From contig OZ005698.1 of NCBI GenBank assembly GCA_963930775.1, forward strand, positions 2,610,501 through 2,674,500: a stretch of 64,000 nucleotides of DNA. Direction: 5' to 3'. Shown piece after piece: positions 46,720-58,599 of this stretch. Position numbers and translations under genes: made by a program. The notes below the pieces were generated by a model that was given only the letters and a program-made list of their open reading frames with translations, was not told the DNA's origin and searched no databases. Origin of the DNA: Cliona cf. orientalis. Taxonomy: Eukaryota > Porifera > Demospongiae > Clionaida > Clionaidae. The stretch's first letter is position 1. The number at the start of each line of letters is the position of its first letter.

Positions 46720-47033
46720 TATAGCACTTGTATACAAGTCCCAAGACTTTTCTTTCCGAGAAAAGAAAATCTCCGGACTTGAGTAGGGATCGAGCCCACA
46801 CACTCACATCTCAGGTGTGATGCTCTACCAATTGAGCTACCAAGCCCTTGGGAGCAAGCTGGTGAGAAGGAAGGGTATAAAAGTGCCAGTTTGTTGGTGC
46901 CCATTACATCAGAGCTATTGGTAGAGCATCACACCGGAGATGTGAGTGTGTGAATTTGATCGGGCCCCACTCAAGTCCTGAGATTTTCTTTTCTCGGAAA
47001 GAAAAATCTTGGGACTTGTATACAAGTGCTATA
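46720..47033. mobile_element. Foldback element with two head-to-head tRNA-like (SINE-type) arms
   Basis: The outer ends are a long inverted repeat (TATAGCACTTGTATACAAGT at 46720 and its complement ending at 47033), continuing through CCCAAGA.TTTTCTTTCCGAG. Inside, the minus strand 46777-46845 and the plus strand about 46905-46977 each carry a tRNA-like module: box A TAGCTCAATTGG-like, box B GGCTCGATCCC-like (eroded on the plus arm), and a foldable anticodon stem TCACA/TGTGA. Position 33 is C, and the acceptor stem is imperfect, so these are not functional tRNA genes. Confidence 0.7.
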
Positions 47034-47605
47034 ATATATGAATGCATCATTGATGACTTAGGCCTGATGGCTAGTGCTTCTAGCCGAGAGCCACAGTGAC
47101 AACATCATCACTATCAGGGATGTTCCATAAGAGAAGGTTACTTTCTAGCAGTATAAACATGATCACTAAACCTCCTCCACTAGCTCCCATCAGTGTCCTC
47201 ATACATCTTTAAAATGTGTAACATATCAAGTAATACTTATTATGTACTAATTACAGCTTATTTTAACCTGAGAAAATCAATTTACATGTGACTTGTTAGA
47301 TAAACTGTTCCCATGTCTTAGACAACAATTATTGACTTTGGTGCATTGCTACCAAGATGTCTATCTACCATGTCAAAACATATTATTATCATAGCCAAAA
47401 TACACAAATCTTGCAATGATCAGCACTTTCAAAATGCATTCATCTATCTATAATAATATTATTATATCCCTTTTCTATGGATCCGAAGTAAAGATTACTG
47501 ATACACTAATTTTTTGGAACTACAGATTCTAGTAATTAGCAGGTATGTACTACTTAATTAATAATACAGTACTGGTACATTGTTCTGTGCACTATGTTGC
47601 GCTGC
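47034..47605. other. Intergenic spacer between the tandem receptors
   Basis: AT-rich, no feature recognised. It contains the 3' flank of the next receptor. Confidence 0.4.
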
Positions 47606-50600
47606 TTATGTTGATTTGGCATTAAATTTTAACAACTGATATTGGCTTGAAGGATCTTTACTTTCTTGCTCATGCTTTGCCAGTCTAAGTGGTTCATAAT
47701 GACTTCTTGCACTCGATTCTTCTTTGAGTTTGACATTCACGTATGCAGTAGGCTGTTGCTTTCGAGGTTTGAGTGACTCGTACGCACTCACTGAACTCTG
47801 GCCACTCTCTTTTGTTATCTTTAGCGGCATGTAATGACTGGCTTCCTCTTCTGGTTTCTCCATTGAAGCTGGCTGTTCTTCCAAACATGATAGTGCCTTC
47901 TCTTCTGTTTCATTTTTGTTGTCCTCGTTTACTAAGTTATCATCCATCCTAGTGGGTAAATCAGGCTGGCGTTTAAAGAAGAGATCAAACTCTTTAGAGA
48001 CAAAGTCAATGTCTTCCAGATATTCCCTATCAGGAAGTTCAGGTGTTTGTTGTTTACCATCTCTGGATGCCCTCATTCTTAACTTATAGTCATTTCTGCT
48101 GTCTTGGTCTACATTTAATTTAACGGAACTTTTGGATCCCTTGCAATGATTGGTTAACCTGTGATTGACATAATAATATGCAAGTATTATAAATGATTTG
48201 GGGCTTATTAAAGAGTGGACAACAATGATTGATGATGCATTGCCAAATTCAAATTTGTGCACAACAATACAATTAATGGTGATTTACCACTTGGAAGTGC
48301 ATTGTTTTAGCTTAGAACGGCAGCAGCAATAAACTATACATAATCCCGTAGTGGCCACTAGCACCAAGAGCAAGCAGAAACCTATCAGTGAGTACTTAGT
48401 CACCTCCAAAGCTGTATCAAGGAAGCAATTGACATAAATTTTACATGATTGAATTATCTTACCGTAATTTTTTGTCTTTGCAGTAACATGTACAGAGAAT
48501 GGCCCTTCTCCAATACTGGTCTTCGCAGCAACTGAAAAATTGTATGAAGTATCATCATCCAAATCAGTTACCATTAGAATAGACTCCCCAGTGGATAGCA
48601 TGAAGCTTGTTGCATTATCTTCTCTTAACACCTGTATCGTGTAGGCTATGATGTCACCATTTTGTGAAGGCAGTGGAGGTGCTTCCCACTTGAGAGTGAC
48701 AGAGTGGGGGGTGACCTTAGTGGATCTGAGATTCTGAGGAGCTTCACTTGGAACTGTGAGGAATTATTGTACTAGATTAAGTAATTCTATACTAGTTATG
48801 ACACACAATAATATTACTCATTATAATATAAAATTGCATTGTGCATCTTGCAATTGAATTCTGATCGCTTACTATCTTCTTCTGTTTGTATATTGATGCT
48901 AGCATTAGGTCCAATAGTATTCAAGGTGACTGCTTCAACAGTGATTGTGTAGTGATAGTTAGGGTGCAGTGATGTCATGTTGTAGGATGTTTCCTGGATA
49001 TACTGAACTGGGAACTCTGCTGTATTGTTTTCTATACTATGGATAGTTATCTCGTAGTGTAGAATCGTTGTATTTTGATGCCGTGTATGTGGTTCCAGCC
49101 AGTGTAGGTGGACAAATTCAGAACCAATCTTCTGGGGCTTTAAATTTATTGGGGCACTTGTATCCGCTAAATTAATATAAAATTAATAGGCGCAAAAATT
49201 ATCACTCTATAATACTTTCTGACCTTGATCTGTTAGCCAGATATTTGCTGTTGTAAATGGTCCTAGTCCTCCTCGAGCAAATGCTGCTACACTGCAGTTA
49301 TAGTTGTGGTATGGATCCAGAGATGTCACCTGTATCTCTGAGGGAGACTTCAGAATAATATTATACACCAGTTCATCAGCGTCTTTGTTCCACATGTAGA
49401 TCCAGTAGTGTTCAATTGGTCCATTCTGTTCTAGACGATGAGGTTCAATCCAGTTCATACCAAGTGCTGTCAAATTTAGCACTTCACAGTTGACAATTTG
49501 CGGACCACCAGTAGGCACTGGTGAAACAACAGGAATGTAGATTTTAAGAATTTAATGATTATGCATGGCTGTATTCATACCAGCTTGTGGCATCCATACT
49601 GTCTTTGATTCTAATGGTCCCTTCACAACTGTATAGACTGCAATTGAAAATTCATAGTGGTGATAAGGATGTAGAGATTGAATATCAGTCAAAGTTGTAG
49701 CCGGGTTTGCTATGTAATATGTTTTTGATACTGAAGTATCTAAATCAGTAGCTTCAATAATGTAGTATCTTGTTGCTCCATTTGGTCTTGTCCATGATAA
49801 CTGGGCAGTATTGGCTGTAGTAGATCTAACAGCAAATCCTGAAACTTAAGTTATAGTTTATGTTTGCTTAAGAAGTGCAATACTTATGTCTATTATCATA
49901 ATCATAATAATGAACTACAAACCGGTGTATATGGCCGTTTGTGTATTCATACTTTACCTTTTGGCGGAACATTCACTGTCAGGCTACTTCTGGTGTTTCC
50001 ACAAGTACCATATACACAGGCCGCTATATAGAATGTATATTCTTCACCAGACAGTAGACTGGACACTGCATAAGTTAGGGACTGTTGTGCCGGTGCATCA
50101 TATGTCCGTGTTGTGGAACATGTAGAATTAGTTTGACATCTGTATTGTATTCGATATTGTGTAATTGTGCCACTTCTATCATCCGTTGGGGGTGGTTTCC
50201 ATGTCAGTGATATCGATCTACTACTCATGAAGGCATAGTTGAAATCATATGGTGCAAATTGTGGTGCTGTATGAAAGAAAATAGAAACTCTTAGTTACAC
50301 ACAATGGCTTCTGATTCTCAAGCTTTATAATTATTATACCTAGAATACTATAGCTTACCAATCTGATTGGTCCAGAAGCTGAAACTGGTATCTTCTCCCA
50401 ATCTTCCTAAACTGTCTATTCCATATACATAGCATGAATATTGTTTATTCGGACGTAGGCCATGCACAGCTTGTGATGTTGATTGCTGTATCTGCATGTA
50501 GTCAGCACAATTGACCAAGTATTCCAGTGCAGGCGCAACTTTATCACGACTACATCCAGTCCAGGAGAAGGAAACATAATCACTTCTGTAACGATGTAGT

Positions 50601-51744
50601 GAGATTTGCAGTGGGCAAGGTCTATGAAATACTATAATGAAGAAAATACTGATGAAACATGTACAACAAGCATGATGTTGTGTATAAATACTTTTCACTA
50701 CGTATACCATGCTTACTCACAGCACTTGATTCCAGCAGAATATCCATTCCGTCCAGAAACAGTAAACTGGCAGTCAGTAAGATTCGACTCTGATCCATTA
50801 CAATTAAAGAGTGTAAAATGTCCATAGGCATAACTTTCAGTATGATATGCAGTAGCACCTTCAAGAGGAAAAATCCAAAATTACTAGGACTACAGAGGCA
50901 AGTGAATACTGAGTCTTAATTAATAAGGTGTCAGATGGTACAGGCTGAATGCTTAACCTACTATTTGTATACTGAGCACCTACTAATATAGTTGAATTCA
51001 TCAACTCATAGGCAAGAATCGTGTGAGCATACGTAGCGATAACTAGCTACATTATTAAAATTTGCCAGGCACCAGACCTGAATTCACATTTAAGTGAAGA
51101 AATTATCTATATCTGTTCAGCCTAACATTTCATTTTCTTTCTTTACTTTACTTTATCATCCTATAATATCTATTTTATTTATACTTTAATTTATGCTGCA
51201 CCTATGGTGGTGTGTTTATCAAATCAATAATAATAATAATAATAATTTAGCTGCATGCAGTATTTCCTGCCATTGAATCCGGCCATGCATGCAGCAATAA
51301 TTCATGGTTGTGCCCAAGTAGCTACATCACGGTCTATAGACTAGAGTGGTAATTATTATTCAATGCCACAATCCAGTAGCTCCTTCAGTGTGATAATTAT
51401 TATTACCGTCATTATATCATGAACATTATGAATGGTAAGTCACATTTACCATCATTTGCAAATCCAAGCTGATTACAAGCTACTTTTGCATCCTGGTCAT
51501 CCCATTGATTGTTGTGTATTGGTTCCCATTGGCCATTCGAATAGCAAATTTCCACACTTCCAGCAATGTGAATTTGAGCAGTGCTGTTGGACATGAGCCG
51601 TAATTCTCCATACGAACATGCTTGCACTGCTGCTTGGCTACTTAATCATCAGTAAGTCAAATTTAATAATGCATCCAATATCAATGGCAATCTTGCTTAC
51701 CTGCAGCACAATAAAAGTAGTACTAGTAGGGACACAAATTTCAT
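47606..51744 (-). CDS. SP-SRCR-FN3x6-TM receptor, tandem copy B
   Basis: Same plan as the 41772-45983 gene. The signal peptide starts at 51744 (MKFVSLLVLLLLCC). The SRCR halves are at about 51450-51655 and 50720-50862. Six FN3 exons lie between about 50640 and 48450; one is near-identical to copy A (EQNGPIEHYWIY, SPSEIQVTSLDPYHNYNCSV). The TM is at about 48284-48413 (YSLIGFCLLLVLVATTGLCI). The tail joins in phase through SK-W-LTNHCK. The tail keeps PELPDREYLEDIDFVSKEFD and QPDLPTR, but its tyrosine sites differ: HYMPLKI, AYESLKP, HYEPLRL and QYQLLKF replace the YQPL/YQSL of copy A. No stop was seen in any exon. The apparent start and stop agree with copy A. Confidence 0.85.
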
Positions 51745-54283
51745 CACAATCTCAGTATCATTAGCTTTCTGCAACGCTATAATATTATTATAATATAGTA
51801 ATAGCTTTGACTGATAGCTACTTGTCATGAGCAGCTAAAACTTGGCTTTTATGCTTGTGTTGTATTGTATTGAAACTTTCATACTAGTTTCAATATGTGA
51901 TTATACTATCACGCTGTGCCAGGCTTGACGTTACTGTATGGATGTGACTATAAAGTCTTGTGTATGTACATTGAAGCAGCATAAGACCTATGGCAAAGAT
52001 ACTATAGCGTTTACTTAACTTAAAAAGCACAAACTGTTATGATAAATAACACATCGATACTATGCTCTCTACATAAATAGTGCATTTAGGCTTTCATATT
52101 CAATTTTTAGCATCTCCTACTTAAGCTTACTGTATAATAATATTATTCTTATGTCTAGATCTCCTGATATCCTTTATAATTAAGGCTCCAAATCTTTTCG
52201 ATGCTCAGGGTCTGGGGACGAGGCTATTATAGTCTCCTTCCTTGAATCCAATCAACATGAATGTATATACAAGGCATGCAATTCTGCTATGGTTGTATCT
52301 AATACCAGTAATACCCTGCAGATACTAGAACTGTTTACATATCAGTGGAATTAAGGTATTGTTCCAGTCTTGTACTAACATCTTTTTAATGTTCATTATT
52401 TACAGTCATAAGCATTATAAGATCAACTATAGCAGCTGGGCTTGTTTGCCTATGAAGAAAGTAGTGAACATGATCACTAAACCTCCTCCACCCCCATCAT
52501 GATCAGTGCCCTCACACTGGACTCACACATGTTCAAAATTTACAATAAAAAATTATATAATATATATAGCAAAGATAATATAGTTCATGATTATTGTCTT
52601 TAACATTAACTTTTATGCTGATCATTTATTATTACGTGTGCATGGCAGGTGTGATGTTCATGATATTAACCCAGCTCATTGACAACTCCAGTGGCTGCAG
52701 CAAGCAAGAGAGCTAGGAGAACTTCTTAATTTAGACCAGTACAGTCACAGCGTAGGCTGCATTTAAGATGATCATAGTAATTGCAATATCTATAGAACTT
52801 ACCAGCAGAGAGACTGTATCAGTAGCATAAATACAGCAAATTAACGTCATGATATTATTTAAAATGAAGCATTAATTTCATATTAATTATTTTGATATCA
52901 TGAAATTTTGAGCAACAAGAAGCCTGCCAAGCAACTAAAATTTCTGTTGTATGTATTATACTAGTAGCTACCTCTTTCCCACCTAGTAATAGTTATTATA
53001 GTTCCTGCCAGAACTTGTTTACAGCAACTAAACTGATGATGCAGACTTTCTAATAATTATTTACTTAAGTTACACTAACATTATTCTTTTTTTTTCTTAT
53101 AGCTACTGGCATTTGTATATACGAATAGTGAAGAATAGCTGTTTCCTGTGTATGTATGAGTTAGATAATTAGTAGCAATTTCCCTTCTTGTGGCTATAAA
53201 CCCACAGTATACTATTAGCACCACGTATTTGGAATATCTAGCTAATAAAACTAGTCCTAGTATTGATCAAAATAGACCATCTTAATTCTAATATTATTGT
53301 TCTTAGTCTTGTGAGAGACATTCATGCTCAAATTCGAATGTGAGGAAAATTAATGTTCGATACTCTTCTCTTTTGAAATGTCTTCAATTTGCATGCTAGT
53401 ATAATAGCTACATTTATAGGTTTCTTGGATGTATCCCTCAGGTAACTTTACCAATTAATTTATTCACATCGCTCCAATTCAACTAAGAAACGAAGTGGAT
53501 CAACACATAATATAATTGTATCGTCACACTAGCACCAGTAGCTATCTCTTTTCTCTTATAATTAAGTCCAACTCCAATATCATACTGGAATTGTCAATAC
53601 AATATAATTATGCAGTGATTACGCAGTGCATCTTATGAGATCTAGAATGAATCATAGATTATTAATATGCATGCCTATCACAGTGCTTCCATTTTTGGTG
53701 TTATTCTTACATAGGGAGAACTACCCTACTCGATATCACATTTATTTATTGTGTGCATGCAAAGTGCTAATTAATATTATTATAAAACAGATTCACTATT
53801 AATGTTAATATTGCATGCATATTACCAGTAACTAAGTTGGCACTCTTGTATACATAATTTGAGTACATGATAATCCTTTGATACCCCCTATAAAGAACCC
53901 TGAAACTGTTATTCGTTGGAGCACAGTTTCCCAACATGATGATTATGCTTGCATGTAGTAATCATAGTGATTGCTATCTAGTTTGTATGTGGTGTGTATC
54001 AATCTCATTGCACCTATCAACATCATGATAATATTATTATGACTAGTGTGTATAATATTATTATGATTAATTGGTAATCACTGATTCAGAATCGCTCTCT
54101 TGTGAGTACCACATCTCATGCTGAGCACAATAATTGATCAAAATAATATCCATTTAATTAATTTTAATTTATTAAAAATTATACTGGAGCCCCACTTGAA
54201 CCAAATTTTCAACTTTTCATCGTCAAGCTTCAGTTCCATCTTGTATGCATAATTTTCATGAGAGTATTTAATTCTATATAATA

Positions 54284-54428
54284 GTTAGACATTGTTTAGG
54301 AGGTTTCTACGTGATTTGAAGACCGAAGGGCCGGCTCTGTACATGTGTAGAGTCCCGAGTGAAGCGAGGGTTTTACTGAGCTCTGAGGTCTTCTAAATCA
54401 AGTAGAAACCGACTAAACAGTGTCTAAC
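54284..54428. repeat. 145-bp foldback element
   Basis: Arms GTTAGACATTGTTTAG..GGTTTCTACGTGATTTGAAGACC and the complement ending at 54428 flank a GC-richer loop with CGAAGGG and AGCGAGGG. Similar in plan to 25151-25272, but with a different sequence. Confidence 0.7.
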
Positions 54429-54829
54429 ATGTTTAGATCCTAGCAACAATGCCCAAAAGCTAGACACATAAACTGTTGCCTAGCAACAACCCTAATCATA
54501 GGCAAGAAATTTTTCATGATTTCTACAGAACTTTACATAATTTTCTACAGAGCTTACATGATTTTCTATGAAGGATAGATACTTCAGTTTAACCAATTAG
54601 ATTACAATATTTTTACAAATAGAATCTAAAGCTGACTAGTGAGCTCCACAGCTAAATATTCACCTCTTGTGGTTATGTTGAATAGTATATATCTTATAGT
54701 TCCAGCACTGTGACAATATTATTCTGCCCATGCACCTATTCATGCAGTCACTACTAGGTATATATTATGCATGGCATTGCATGAACATGGTTATAACTTA
54801 GTCTGCTCTTAGTAACTCTTAAAATACAC

Positions 54830-55330
54830 ACACGTACACAGAAGTCACTAATGCCATGCTTACTGTTTACACCACTCTAGATTATGACTATAAGCATAAG
54901 AACAAAGGTACTGGTCTGGTTTTGGTACCTAGAAAGTGTTGGGTGTACAAATAAGACCAAGAAAGCTACCCTTGAAGATGACATTGTGTACAGCATTGAT
55001 TAACATGAAGTACACACAAAATGCTCATCCTCACACACACAGAAGTCACCAATGCCATGTCCACTGTTTACACCACTCTCAGTTTATGATTATAGACACA
55101 AGAATAAAGGTGCTGATCAAGTTTGGTACTCCAGAGATGTTGTATGTAGAATTGAGAGCTAAAAGCTATGAAAATTGTACCAATTACCGTGAATGCATGT
55201 GCACAGGAATTTCTCATACTCACATGTACAGAACATGCCTCAACCACATCGCCAGTCAACTAAACTCAGAAATGTGATTGTGAATGTCAAGTCAAAGGTA
55301 CAGATCAAGTTTGGAACTTTAGAGATGTTG
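54830..55330. repeat. Diverged ~200-bp tandem repeat, about 2.5 copies
   Basis: Phrases ACAGAAGTCAC.AATGCCATG, GTTTACACCACTCT and AAAGGT.CTG.TC..GTTTGG recur at about 54838, 55040 and 55290 with many differences. Confidence 0.6.
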
Positions 55331-55640
55331 TTGTGCTAAAAAGCTACGAAATGTGTACTCTACGTATACATGCATGTAGCTGATTGCATGAAAAATTACA
55401 CATACTTCATGCATGAAATGTAACAGACCGATCGTAATTCCCATGTGCATATGCTGACCTTATATATACTCCACATGCACCCACTCATATAGATGTACCG
55501 GTATGTATAGTTAACTAACCACCAACAGCAATAAAATATGTCACCCCACCACATATATAATATTATTACGGTATGTATATTTCAATAATTATAATAATTA
55601 TGATTACAGGTGTTCACTCTTGATGGATTAATGACGGATG

Positions 55641-56978
55641 CTATGGCTCATTGGCGATTTGATCTGGTGGAGGCAGTTCTAAATTATCATATGATTCACA
55701 AAAATCAGCTGCATCCGTTTGACCATCTGGTGTCACACCAGACGTCGCTGCCTTATCTCGCTCAGAAGTTGCTTTACGATGCTTGTATGCTTGAAACAAA
55801 GAGCTCATGATAAAACCGATGCCACCTCCGATAAGACCCCCCACACCTGCACCCACGGGAGCGCCTATGCCAAGCGATGCTGCCCCCGCAATGATTCCAC
55901 CAAGAGTCGCACCAGCAACAACTCCGACGCTTGATATCGCTACAATCTCAGCTCCAACTTTGTGAAGGTCTGCTTCCATATCCGGTGAGATGACAATGGG
56001 TTGCTCTTCGATATCTTTATCCTTGAAGTCGTCTTCAGTAACGGGGGGAGGTCTTTCCACTTCTGCTGCACTATTGCGGCGATTCCCACCAAAGGCAATG
56101 TCCGTGAAAGTGGATGGATATTTCTCTTCAGGATCAGTGCGGAAACGATGCTCATTCAGTGCAACGGCTGCTGCCTTGGCTTCATCTGTCTTAAGCGTGA
56201 CAAATATTGCTATCCAAACATTGCTTAGCCAAAATTTACGACCGGGTAAGGATCGTGTCTTCTTGAATCCAGCTGGAACGACTTGGATTTGCTTGATGTC
56301 AGAATCTGATGGCTTTTCAGTACCACTGATTTGACGAAGCATACCCTGGACCTTGGTTTTCCAATTCATCACACTCTTTTCAAATTCTTCATCCACGTTT
56401 GATTGTTTCTTCCTCAGTCTTCTTTCCTGATAATTTGCAAATGTTAGGACAATGACCGTATGCCTCCAAATACGACCCCCAAAGGCTTCAGTGAGGTGTT
56501 TCATTGCTGCACCATGACGCTGTGGATCAAATCGTGTATCTTCCATTGAAATGCAATAGAGCATGACGTCAATATCACCATTCGTTTTATTCTTCAAATC
56601 TTCAAGATACGCTTCTTCGTTTTCAGTTCCGTCCTGTAAACCAGGGCAATCCCAGACAGTGACCTCGACATTATGCTTCATGAAAGTGTGCTGCTCTACT
56701 TCCAGTGTTTCTGGATCAAATCCATCACCCTCTTTGAATGGACGAGTCTTTCCACCAATGAATCCATTCAACAGCGTAGATTTTCCAGCTCCTGTCTTAC
56801 CAGTAACCACAATTCTCAGCGACCTTCGCAAGGCCACCCACTCTTTGAACGCTGTAGCATCATCGTCTCCACCAATACCCGCTGGATCATTACCAACTTG
56901 TGTGAGTGGCTCATGGTGGTCACCTGCTGAGGCTGAGGCTTCAACTGATTCGATTTGAGCATCAAATTTGGTTGCCAT
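55641..56978 (-). CDS. AIG1/GIMAP-like GTPase with glycine-zipper membrane segment
   Basis: Intronless, 445 aa. The P-loop GKTGAGKS is at residues 60-67 (G1), the G3-type WDCPG at 109-113, and a G4-like position reads LTFAN. The order and sequences around G1 and DxPGLQDG resemble AIG1/IMAP and related TRAFAC GTPases. Residues about 340-390 form a long Gly/Ala-rich hydrophobic stretch with repeated GxxxG (GATLGGIIAGAASLGIGAPV onwards), expected to insert in or pair within membranes. The tail is charged. It is divergently paired with the gene at 57145 and paralogous to it. GIMAPs act at membranes of lymphoid cells and AIG1 proteins in plant defence. A defence role here is only inference. Confidence 0.8.
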   Translation of the reverse strand: MATKFDAQIESVEASASAGDHHEPLTQVGNDPAGIGGDDDATAFKEWVALRRSLRIVVTGKTGAGKSTLLNGFIGGKTRPFKEGDGFDPETLEVEQHTFMKHNVEVTVWDCPGLQDGTENEEAYLEDLKNKTNGDIDVMLYCISMEDTRFDPQRHGAAMKHLTEAFGGRIWRHTVIVLTFANYQERRLRKKQSNVDEEFEKSVMNWKTKVQGMLRQISGTEKPSDSDIKQIQVVPAGFKKTRSLPGRKFWLSNVWIAIFVTLKTDEAKAAAVALNEHRFRTDPEEKYPSTFTDIAFGGNRRNSAAEVERPPPVTEDDFKDKDIEEQPIVISPDMEADLHKVGAEIVAISSVGVVAGATLGGIIAGAASLGIGAPVGAGVGGLIGGGIGFIMSSLFQAYKHRKATSERDKAATSGVTPDGQTDAADFCESYDNLELPPPDQIANEP

Positions 56979-57144
56979 TTTGGACGTGGTAGCAGTCTGT
57001 GATCAGTCATTGAGCTCATGTGACCGCCAGGCCATATATGGCCTGAAGATTTCCCTCGCAAAAGGTGGGTCTGGTCTGGAACGTTACCAGTGCTGCGCTG
57101 GACGCAGATTGCACTTTGAACCCCGCACGTTGCACATACACACA
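56979..57144. promoter_or_regulatory. Shared 166-bp bidirectional promoter region
   Basis: The only DNA between two divergent start codons. No TATA box is evident. It contains short palindromic CCATATATGG (about 57033-57042), a CArG-type (SRF-like) site by pattern. That binding is not shown. Confidence 0.55.
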
Positions 57145-58314
57145 ATGGCAGTAGCAGTTGGCAACCGACCGGGAATACTCGCTGAGCGTTTATTCAACAC
57201 GATTGTACGTAGGGCAGTGGCGACAAGGATGAGCGAGTGGATAGAAAAGAGCAGATCTGTCAACATCTTCGTGACGGGGAAAACGGGAACCGGAAAATCG
57301 TCTCTCGTCAATGGAATCGTGGGCAAGGATGTTGCTGTTGAAGGTGACACTCTCGATCCCAGTACAGATAAGGTCACCATGTACCAGCGCATGGTGGACG
57401 ATATCGAGGTTAATGTATGGGACTCCCCCGGACTCCAGGACGGCACTGACAGGGAAACAGAGTATATTGAGGATATCAAACGAAACTGTACCAAAGGTGA
57501 CAACACAACGGTCGTCGATCTCTTCATTTATTGCATTCGCATGTCCGAGACTCGGTTCGTGAAAGGCAATCGAGACATTAGAGCAATGCACATACTCACT
57601 GATACGCTGGGAATGGGAATGTGGAGCAATACAATCTTCGTTCTCTCCTTTGCCAACGATGTAGTGGAGACAGGTATGGAGGACCATGACTTAGCTGGTA
57701 AGGAGCTAGAAGACCATTTCAACAAGAAGCTCACTAATTGGACAGAGCGGCTTCGCCAGACGTTGGAGCACGACCTATTGATACCCGAGCCCATTGCGAA
57801 GGGAGTACGAGTCATCCCGGCCGGCTACCACAAATCGCCGCAGCTGATTGAGAAATCTGGCCACTACTGGCTCAGCAAATTATGGATGGCCGCACTCTAC
57901 ACAGCTAAATCGGAAGCGCAGCCAGCACTGATTAGGATCAACGAGCGCCGCCTGAAGTCTGCAGAGGAGGTTGGTCAAGCAGGTATCGAACAGGAGCTGA
58001 TTATCGCTCAGCCGATAATCTTTGCAGAAAAGGGAGCAGAGTTCGGAGCAAGGCACGGGGTGCCTCAGTTAGGAGCAGAGCAAGGTTTTGAGACTGGTAT
58101 AGAGATCAGTACTAGGCTGCTGTTGGAGCTTGGCATGCAAAATAAGTTCATCACATACGATGATTTTGTTGAAGATGACTCTGAACCTCCTGACACTAAT
58201 GATGATATCTCTGACCACCCACCAGGTCCTGATGCTGAGGTTGGCTCAAATGATCATGACTCCTCACCAGTGTACTATACTAATGCTAACACTGCCCCAG
58301 ACACTAAGGGATAG
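57145..58314 (+). CDS. AIG1/GIMAP-like GTPase, divergent partner
   Basis: Intronless, 389 aa from the ATG at 57145. An in-frame ATG at 56968 would overlap the neighbouring coding start and add an unlikely leader, so 57145 is preferred. G1 is VTGKTGTGKSSLVNG, G3 is VWDSPGLQDG, and a FVLSFAND segment sits where the partner has VLTFANY. Both paralogs share the spacing G1 / DxPGLQDG / YCI-x-M-x-[DE]-TRF. It lacks the glycine-zipper of the partner. Its C-terminus has GAEFGARHG/GAEQGFETG half-repeats followed by an Asp/Pro-rich acidic tail with no TM. One membrane-bound and one soluble paralog from one promoter suggests joint action, possibly as heterodimers (inference). Confidence 0.8.
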   Translation: MAVAVGNRPGILAERLFNTIVRRAVATRMSEWIEKSRSVNIFVTGKTGTGKSSLVNGIVGKDVAVEGDTLDPSTDKVTMYQRMVDDIEVNVWDSPGLQDGTDRETEYIEDIKRNCTKGDNTTVVDLFIYCIRMSETRFVKGNRDIRAMHILTDTLGMGMWSNTIFVLSFANDVVETGMEDHDLAGKELEDHFNKKLTNWTERLRQTLEHDLLIPEPIAKGVRVIPAGYHKSPQLIEKSGHYWLSKLWMAALYTAKSEAQPALIRINERRLKSAEEVGQAGIEQELIIAQPIIFAEKGAEFGARHGVPQLGAEQGFETGIEISTRLLLELGMQNKFITYDDFVEDDSEPPDTNDDISDHPPGPDAEVGSNDHDSSPVYYTNANTAPDTKG

Positions 58315-58599
58315 TATCCAACCATACGAAGTACTTAATTTTTTCCTATAACTTAATTATCATAATTATTATTATAAATTAGTTAGTTGCCTAGCAACTA
58401 TGAACAACTTTTCATGCATGCATACTTCCATATTTATGACAATGTCATTATTAATGATTCTGCAAGCTGTGTACAATAATTATTATTATTATGGCATTAT
58501 TTTTAATAACATATTCATACGTACATTGTATCACACTCTTATGACATTCATGTTAATTCTATAATAATTATTGCATTGTATGTTAATGTTACTACTAGT

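Larger units (their letters stand above)
51745..55640. other. 3.9-kb AT-rich intergenic region
   Basis: No gene seen. It contains the palindrome at 54284-54428 and a diverged tandem repeat at about 54830-55330. A short ORF at 54936-55277 lies in that repeat and has no coding character. Confidence 0.5.

Noticed and set aside
46777-46845. Functional tRNA gene on the minus strand
   Set aside because: C at position 33, imperfect acceptor pairing, and embedding in an inverted-repeat element shared with a second degenerate arm point to a SINE/MITE-derived module.
54936-55277. Plus-strand 113-aa ORF (and minus 55068-55259)
   Set aside because: Sits in a diverged tandem repeat, both strands open, no recognisable domain or splice context.
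56968-57144. Earlier in-frame ATG for the plus-strand GTPase
   Set aside because: It would overlap the start of the divergent gene and add an unrelated 59-residue leader; the ATG at 57145 gives a product aligned with its paralog.
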